From an uncultured Muribaculaceae bacterium (lineage in GTDB: Bacteria > Bacteroidota > Bacteroidia > Bacteroidales > Muribaculaceae), in NCBI GenBank assembly GCA_910585755.1, contig CAJUFH010000074.1, positions 1 to 10,818 on the forward strand: a DNA stretch of 10,818 nucleotides, read 5' to 3'. The notes beneath the pieces are model-generated. The model was not told where the DNA came from and did not search any database. It saw only the letters and a program-made list of their open reading frames with translations. A program made the position numbers and the translations under genes. This document shows, one piece after another, positions 7,021-10,818 of the stretch (within the stretch, counting starts at the first letter, position 1; each line of letters begins with the position of its first letter).

Positions 7021-8610
7021 TTACTTAGTCTCAGGATAATACAGCGTTTTCAAAGAATCGGCGCAGCGCTCGCCGTCGATAGCCGCGGAAACGATGCCAC
7101 CGGCATATCCGGCCCCTTCGCCGCAGGGAAACAGCCCCTCAACGCCAACGTGTTGCAGGTTCTCCAGGTCGCGGGGAACACGCACGGGGGCCGACGTACG
7201 GGTCTCGGCCCCGATCAGCACCGCCTCGTTGGTAAGGAAGCCTTTCTGCTTGCGGCCAAATTCGATAAACGCCTTCTGCAAGCGTCCGGCAATCGACATC
7301 GGCAGCAGCTTGTCGATGCGGGCCGGATGGATACCAGGGGCGTAAGATGTGGCGGGGAGGTCGGCGGAGTCGCGGGAATTGACAAAATCCTTCATCCTCT
7401 GCGCGCCGCTGTTCTGCGCGCCGCCGCTCTCGCGGAAAAACGCCCCCTCGATCATCTCCTGGAAACGCATCATCTTCAACGAAGGCTCGTCACCGTCGGG
7501 AAGGTCTTCGGGAAGCACCTCGACGACCATTCCCGAGTTGGCCCAGCGGCCTCCGCGCGAAGCTGGCGACATACCGTTAACCACGAGCTGCCCGTCGCCG
7601 GTTGCAGCCGGAATAATCACGCCGCCGGGACACATGCAGAAGGAGTAGACACCCCGCCCGTCAACACGCGTGAGCATCGAATATTCCGCAGCGGGGAGAT
7701 AGCGCCCCCTACCCTTCGGCGAATGATACTGTAACTGGTCTATAAGGTTTTGCGGATGTTCGAGACGCACGCCGACGGCGATTCCCTTCGGCTCGAGCGC
7801 CACTCCGGCCTTCGAGAGCATCGAATAGACATCGCGAGCGGAATGGCCGGTCGCGAGGATTACCGGGCCGCTCAGTTCCTCCCCGGCGGCAGTGATGACA
7901 CCTTCGCATCTGCCATTCTTGATAATCAGGGAGTCAACCCGCGTAGAGAAACGCACTTCTCCTCCGCAGTCGATAATCGTCTTCCTTATGGCCGCAATGA
8001 CTTTCGGCAGCCGGTCAGTGCCGATATGCGGATGGGCGTCGACGAGTATGTCCTCCGAAGCCCCGTGCCGGGCGAAGACATTCAGAATCTTTTCCACGGA
8101 GCCGCGTTTCTTGCTGCGGGTATACAGCTTGCCGTCGCTGTACGCTCCGGCTCCCCCCTCGCCAAAACAATAGTTTGAGTCGGGATTGACTACCCCCTCT
8201 CTTGCGATTTTCGCCATGTCGACGCCGCGCTCCTCAACGCTTTTTCCCCGTTCAAGGAGTATGGGGCGCACCCCGAGCTCGATTAAACGCAGGGCGGCGA
8301 ACAGTCCGGCCGGACCCGCGCCGACAACAATCGCTTGCGGGGCGTCAGACGCGAGGGGCCGGTATTTTACTGGAACAACAAGCGAGGTTTCCTCCGGCAC
8401 CGTGTCGAGCCACACCCGGACAAGCAGGTTTACCATCACGCGTTTCTGGCGAGCGTCGATCGACCGGCGCGCCACGCGCATACCCGTAATTCTCATCGGA
8501 TGAACCCCCATAGACCGGGCGACCTCCGTCTTAAGCCTCTCTTCCGTATAAGCGACCTCGGGAGTTACCCTCAATTCGTGAGTTATATATTTTTGTTTCT
8601 GAGATTCCAT
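7021..8610 (-). CDS. FAD-dependent dehydrogenase, COG2509-type NAD(P)/FAD oxidoreductase
   Basis: A 529-residue cytosolic flavoprotein. Residues 1-85 form a small N-terminal domain (HELRVTPEVAYTEERLK) typical of COG2509 uncharacterised FAD-dependent dehydrogenases. It is followed by the Rossmann FAD site IVVGAGPAGLFAALRL (94-109), with Glu120 ending the second strand as expected for binding the adenosine ribose. Further family motifs: NYCFGEGGAGAYSDGKLYTR (146-165), the ATGHSARD dinucleotide-binding strand (253-260), YSFCMCPGGVIIPA (322-335) and C-terminal GLFPCGEGAGYAGGIVSAAI (492-511), closing the FAD pocket. Length is normal and no disruption is seen. The physiological substrate of the family is not established. 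It lies 34 nt after the MATE exporter gene and 57 nt before the AlbA_2 gene on the same strand, with no recognisable promoter in the first gap, so co-transcription with the exporter is likely; a functional link is not shown by that alone. Confidence 0.93.
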   Translation of the reverse strand: MESQKQKYITHELRVTPEVAYTEERLKTEVARSMGVHPMRITGMRVARRSIDARQKRVMVNLLVRVWLDTVPEETSLVVPVKYRPLASDAPQAIVVGAGPAGLFAALRLIELGVRPILLERGKSVEERGVDMAKIAREGVVNPDSNYCFGEGGAGAYSDGKLYTRSKKRGSVEKILNVFARHGASEDILVDAHPHIGTDRLPKVIAAIRKTIIDCGGEVRFSTRVDSLIIKNGRCEGVITAAGEELSGPVILATGHSARDVYSMLSKAGVALEPKGIAVGVRLEHPQNLIDQLQYHSPKGRGRYLPAAEYSMLTRVDGRGVYSFCMCPGGVIIPAATGDGQLVVNGMSPASRGGRWANSGMVVEVLPEDLPDGDEPSLKMMRFQEMIEGAFFRESGGAQNSGAQRMKDFVNSRDSADLPATSYAPGIHPARIDKLLPMSIAGRLQKAFIEFGRKQKGFLTNEAVLIGAETRTSAPVRVPRDLENLQHVGVEGLFPCGEGAGYAGGIVSAAIDGERCADSLKTLYYPETK

Positions 8611-8644
8611 ACAAATTAATGCGATGATGCGGTTTGAAAAGGGC

Positions 8645-10045
8645 TTATGCGGCAGCCAACATATGCTTCTTACGGATTCTGAATGTAATCCAAAGCGTTA
8701 TCGCCGCGACAATGAAAGCGAGCAGGTCGCTCCCCGCCATCGACGCCCATACCCCTTTGACACCATAGTAATGGGGAAGTATGAACAGGAACGGCAGCAG
8801 GAATACCAACTGACGCGTAAGCGACAGCATGATTGACAGACTCGGACGCCCAATCGACTGGAAATAGTTCTGAATGACTACCTGCGCGCCCACTACCGGG
8901 TAGCAGATGAAATATATCCTGAACCCGGCACGGGCTATGTCGGTCAGTGTCTTGTCTGTCGTGAAGAGAGAGCTGATTGTGTCGGGGAACAACTCGGTAA
9001 CGGCCCAACCGACACTTGTCACGGCCACGCCTATCCATATGCCCCTCCAGAGCGTTATGTCGACGCGGTCAAAGTTCCGCGCTCCCCAGTTGAAGCCCAG
9101 GATGGGCTGCATGCCCTGGGTCACGCCGAAGACAACCATAATAAAGAACATGGTCGTGCGGTTGATAATCCCGTAAGCTCCGACCGCGAGATTCCCGTCA
9201 GCGCCGGCGCAGTCAAGCAGCGCCTTGTTCAGAAATACTACAACGACACACGCCGTCACGTTCATCAGGAACGGCGACAGCCCGATCGAATACACCCGTC
9301 GCATGATCGCGGGGGTAAACCATCTGTTATGCCAGTCGAAATGAACGAAGCTCTTTTTGGAAAAGAAATGGCAGAGCACCCATACAAAGGCTGCCGACTG
9401 GCCGCAAACCGTGGCGAACGCGGCACCAGCTATGCCCCAGTGGAACACATATATAAATATTGGTGCGAGAACAACGTTGACGGCCACGGAAAGGAGCGCC
9501 GATACCATCGCCTTTTTCGGATAGCCGGTCGCACGCATCAGGTTGTTGAGCCCGATAAACACATATGTAATGGGGGTGGCCCAAAGAATCACCCTCATAA
9601 ATTCCCGTGCGAAAGGGATGGTCGCGTCAGTTGCACCGAAGAAGCGCAGAATCGGGTCGAGAAACAACAGCGTCACTCCACCGAACACTACCGAATGAAT
9701 CAGGCAGAGCACCATCACGTTGTTGACAACGTCCGTGGCCCGGCTCACATTCTTCTGCCCGAGGAAAATCGAGCTGATTGTGGCACCACCGACGGCAATC
9801 AGCGTGCAGAACGCCACCACGAGATTCATCAGCGGGAACGTAATCGCGAGGCCCGATATTGCCATCGGCCCTACCCCTCGCCCGATAAAGATACTATCAA
9901 TTATGTTGTAGAGCGACACCGCCACGCTGGCGATAATCGCCGGGATGGAATATTGCGCCAGGAGTTTGCCTATCGGCAGCGTCCCGAGCGTCATCGGATC
10001 GTTACGGTTCGGCTGGCTTGCGGTTTGTGTCGGCTGATTCGTCAT
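8645..10045 (-). CDS. MATE family multidrug/toxic-compound exporter (MepA-like)
   Basis: A 466-residue integral inner-membrane antiporter that would use Na+ or H+ gradients to export drugs or other organic compounds. Length and hydrophobicity fit the 12-helix MATE fold made of two six-helix bundles. A polar 20-residue N-terminus precedes the first helix. Motifs: YNIIDSIFIGRGVGP in helix 1 and its loop (46-60), RATGYPKKAM (171-180) between helices, and the equivalent second-half signature GMQPILGFNWGARNFDRV (311-328), which points to the MepA branch. The C-terminus ends in a basic stretch, RIRKKH. Start at ATG 10043-10045; no Shine-Dalgarno, as usual for this group. It is the first gene of the minus-strand run and is divergent from arsR, 261 nt away. 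Arsenical transport is not a known MATE activity, so a link to arsR is not assumed. Substrate unknown. Confidence 0.95.
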   Translation of the reverse strand: MTNQPTQTASQPNRNDPMTLGTLPIGKLLAQYSIPAIIASVAVSLYNIIDSIFIGRGVGPMAISGLAITFPLMNLVVAFCTLIAVGGATISSIFLGQKNVSRATDVVNNVMVLCLIHSVVFGGVTLLFLDPILRFFGATDATIPFAREFMRVILWATPITYVFIGLNNLMRATGYPKKAMVSALLSVAVNVVLAPIFIYVFHWGIAGAAFATVCGQSAAFVWVLCHFFSKKSFVHFDWHNRWFTPAIMRRVYSIGLSPFLMNVTACVVVVFLNKALLDCAGADGNLAVGAYGIINRTTMFFIMVVFGVTQGMQPILGFNWGARNFDRVDITLWRGIWIGVAVTSVGWAVTELFPDTISSLFTTDKTLTDIARAGFRIYFICYPVVGAQVVIQNYFQSIGRPSLSIMLSLTRQLVFLLPFLFILPHYYGVKGVWASMAGSDLLAFIVAAITLWITFRIRKKHMLAAA

Positions 10046-10061
10046 TTTTATAAATTCTCTA

Positions 10062-10069
10062 CAAAATTA
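10062..10069 (-). promoter_or_regulatory. Possible -7 element for MATE gene run
   Basis: On the minus strand the octamer TAATTTTG matches the Bacteroidetes -7 consensus TAnnTTTG, 16 nt before the MATE start codon. No good TTTG lies about 20 nt upstream (the matching place reads CATT), and the leader would be only about 10 nt, so this is a weak call. It is identical to the -7 octamer of the divergent arsR promoter. Confidence 0.35.
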
Positions 10070-10251
10070 ACAAATAATGGCCTCCCGATAATGTTATATT
10101 TCCTTAATTGAGCCAACTACTCCTCGCCTTAATCTATCATTCCATATAACAAGCCATAGATTTTATTGTATGCCAAGTATAGAATGATTTGAGTTTCGAA
10201 GCCAAATCAGAATCTTCAACTATATGAAAAACTATTAAATCGCATAGTGAC

Positions 10252-10268
10252 ATTTGGCAATGCCGAAT
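10252..10268. promoter_or_regulatory. Candidate ArsR operator palindrome
   Basis: ATTTGGCAATGCCGAAT is an imperfect palindrome centred on A10260, with seven of eight arm positions complementary and one G-T mismatch. It covers the -33 TTTG of the arsR promoter and part of the spacer, so a bound ArsR dimer would exclude RNA polymerase. ArsR-family repressors typically bind such dyads in their own promoters. The assignment is by position and symmetry only. Confidence 0.5.
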
Positions 10269-10284
10269 ATTGTTTGTAATTTTG
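10253..10284 (+). promoter_or_regulatory. Bacteroides-type promoter for arsR operon
   Basis: TTTG at 10253-10256 and TAATTTTG at 10277-10284 are separated by exactly 20 nt, matching the Bacteroidetes primary-sigma consensus (TTTG at -33, TAnnTTTG at -7). Transcription would begin near 10291, leaving a leader of about 16 nt before arsR. A 7-bp inverted repeat, TTGTTTG (10270-10276) and CAAACAA (10292-10298), brackets the -7 element and start site and could be a second protein-binding site. Confidence 0.75.
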
Positions 10285-10306
10285 CGAACATCAAACAAAG
10301 AATGAT

Positions 10307-10636
10307 ATGTCAAAATTAGAGATAACACCTGAACAGGAACGTCTTGCGAGGTTTGCGAAAGCGATGGGGCATCCCACCCGTATAGCAATCCTGCATTTTC
10401 TCGCTCAGAGAAACGAATGTTTCTTTGGCGATATACACGAGGTTCTTCCGATTGCGAAAGCCACTGTGTCGCAACATCTGAGCGAGTTGAAAGAGGCAGG
10501 GCTGATACAAGGCACCATCGAGCCGCCAAAGGTAAAGTATTGCATCAACGCAGAGAACTGGAAACTTGCACGGCAACTGTTTTCACAGATGCTTGACGAC
10601 TGCTGTCCCTCAAAAAAGAATAGCTGCTGCTCGTAA
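10307..10636 (+). CDS. arsR: ArsR/SmtB-family metalloregulatory repressor
   Basis: A 109-residue winged-helix dimeric repressor, a normal ArsR length. The DNA-reading helix-turn-helix is IAKATVSQHLSELKEAGLIQ (residues 49-68), followed by the wing GTIEPPKVKYCI. The classic E. coli CxC metal site in helix 3 is not intact: the equivalent stretch NECFFGDI has only Cys38. Instead the C-terminus carries two Cys pairs, Cys99-Cys100 and Cys107-Cys108 (DDCCPSKKNSCCS). This resembles in principle the C-terminal As(III) site of the Acidithiobacillus-type ArsR, though homology of the site is not shown. As(III) or a similar thiol-binding metalloid should release it from DNA. The ATG at 10307 follows a well-formed Bacteroides promoter with an overlapping palindrome. 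The gene downstream is an ArsF-like lipoprotein, supporting an arsenic role; antimony or another soft metal is the main alternative. Confidence 0.95.
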   Translation: MSKLEITPEQERLARFAKAMGHPTRIAILHFLAQRNECFFGDIHEVLPIAKATVSQHLSELKEAGLIQGTIEPPKVKYCINAENWKLARQLFSQMLDDCCPSKKNSCCS

Positions 10637-10704
10637 GCACTATTTTTTTGCTTATCATGTTCGTAGTTCGGCAAATAACAACTCAATTAAATACATTTAT
10701 GCAC

Positions 10705-10818
10705 ATGAAAAAGTTACTGATGTTTTTCGCCCTTATGATAGGGCTTATGTCGTGCGGTAGCGGGGATAATACCGCCACTGCAAAATCTCCTGAAAAGGAT
10801 AGAGTGGAAGTGATATAT
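10705..10818 (+). CDS. ArsF-like lipoprotein, N-terminus only (cut by window end)
   Basis: The visible 38 codons encode MKKLLMFFALMIGLMSCGSG, a lipoprotein signal peptide with a hydrophobic core and lipobox LMSC, so the mature protein would be lipid-anchored at the Cys and exposed to the periplasm. A short linker then leads into KDRVEVIY, which matches the beginning of the thioredoxin-like domain of Bacteroidetes proteins annotated as nitrophenyl compound nitroreductase subunit ArsF family; the expected CxxC lies beyond the window. Such genes follow arsR in Bacteroides arsenic operons, which fits the 68-nt spacing here with no separate promoter or terminator seen. An alternative in-frame ATG at 10699 would add Met-His; the later ATG is preferred because it gives the usual MKK signal-peptide start. 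The role in arsenic or organoarsenical handling is inferred from family and context. Confidence 0.75.
   Translation, partial: MKKLLMFFALMIGLMSCGSGDNTATAKSPEKDRVEVIY

Noticed and set aside
6247..7734. A 495-codon plus-strand open frame antisense to the AlbA_2 and dehydrogenase genes
   Set aside because: It spans the ends of two well-supported minus-strand genes and their gap, has no recognisable motif, and reads as typical GC-rich antisense sequence.
9329..10111. A 260-codon plus-strand open frame antisense to the MATE gene
   Set aside because: The opposite strand has an unmistakable 12-helix MATE protein; this frame is rich in His, Arg and Glu, as expected from antisense of hydrophobic codons.
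10137..10529. A 130-codon minus-strand open frame over the arsR promoter and gene
   Set aside because: It runs through the promoter and operator and is antisense to arsR; no protein family features.
10634..10653. TAAGCA/TGCTTA hairpin after arsR as a terminator
   Set aside because: A 6-bp AT-rich stem whose T-run lies in the loop rather than after the stem; the downstream ArsF-like gene is expected to be co-transcribed.

Overview
The window looks like a chromosomal segment from a Bacteroidales gut-type bacterium. The evidence is a Bacteroides-type promoter (TTTG, 20 bp, TAATTTTG) ahead of arsR, the lack of clear Shine-Dalgarno sequences, an ArsR followed by an ArsF-like lipoprotein (an arrangement known from Bacteroides arsenic operons), and protein sequences of Bacteroidetes flavour. 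Placement in Muribaculaceae or a relative is only a guess from the GC-rich coding style.

Layout: (1) 1-2309 (+) is pyruvate, phosphate dikinase, cut at its 5' end by the window edge and closed by a strong hairpin at 2339-2375. (2) 2387-3200 (+) is a two-gene overlapping cassette: a small acidic protein followed by a P-loop kinase of the zeta-toxin/COG4185 type, which looks like a toxin-antitoxin pair. It is visibly AT-richer than its flanks. (3) 3201-3675 is a gene-free stretch between converging genes. It contains a perfect 19-bp inverted repeat exactly where AT-rich sequence gives way to GC-rich sequence, plus a short protein-like stretch of unknown origin. (4) 10045 down to 3676 (-) is a colinear run of three genes: a MATE-family exporter, a COG2509-type FAD-dependent dehydrogenase, and a 1095-residue protein with a C-terminal Schlafen-type AlbA_2 domain. 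Short gaps (34 and 57 bp) suggest co-transcription, perhaps modulated by a small hairpin in the second gap. (5) 10307-10818 (+) is the start of an arsenic-type operon: arsR with a cysteine-rich tail, then the beginning of an ArsF-like lipoprotein gene that runs off the window. Its promoter carries a 17-bp imperfect palindrome over the -33 element, a good candidate for the ArsR operator.

How they work together: ppdK is central carbon metabolism. The zeta-like pair is probably an acquired stress or stability module. The arsR/arsF genes are metalloid sensing and detoxification. The divergent MATE gene may or may not share that regulation. The least understood gene is the AlbA_2 protein. It appears to keep all three acidic residues that form the Schlafen ribonuclease site, on a long scaffold that may include OB-like beta-rich regions. 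That makes it the best candidate here for an undescribed nucleic-acid-targeting function.
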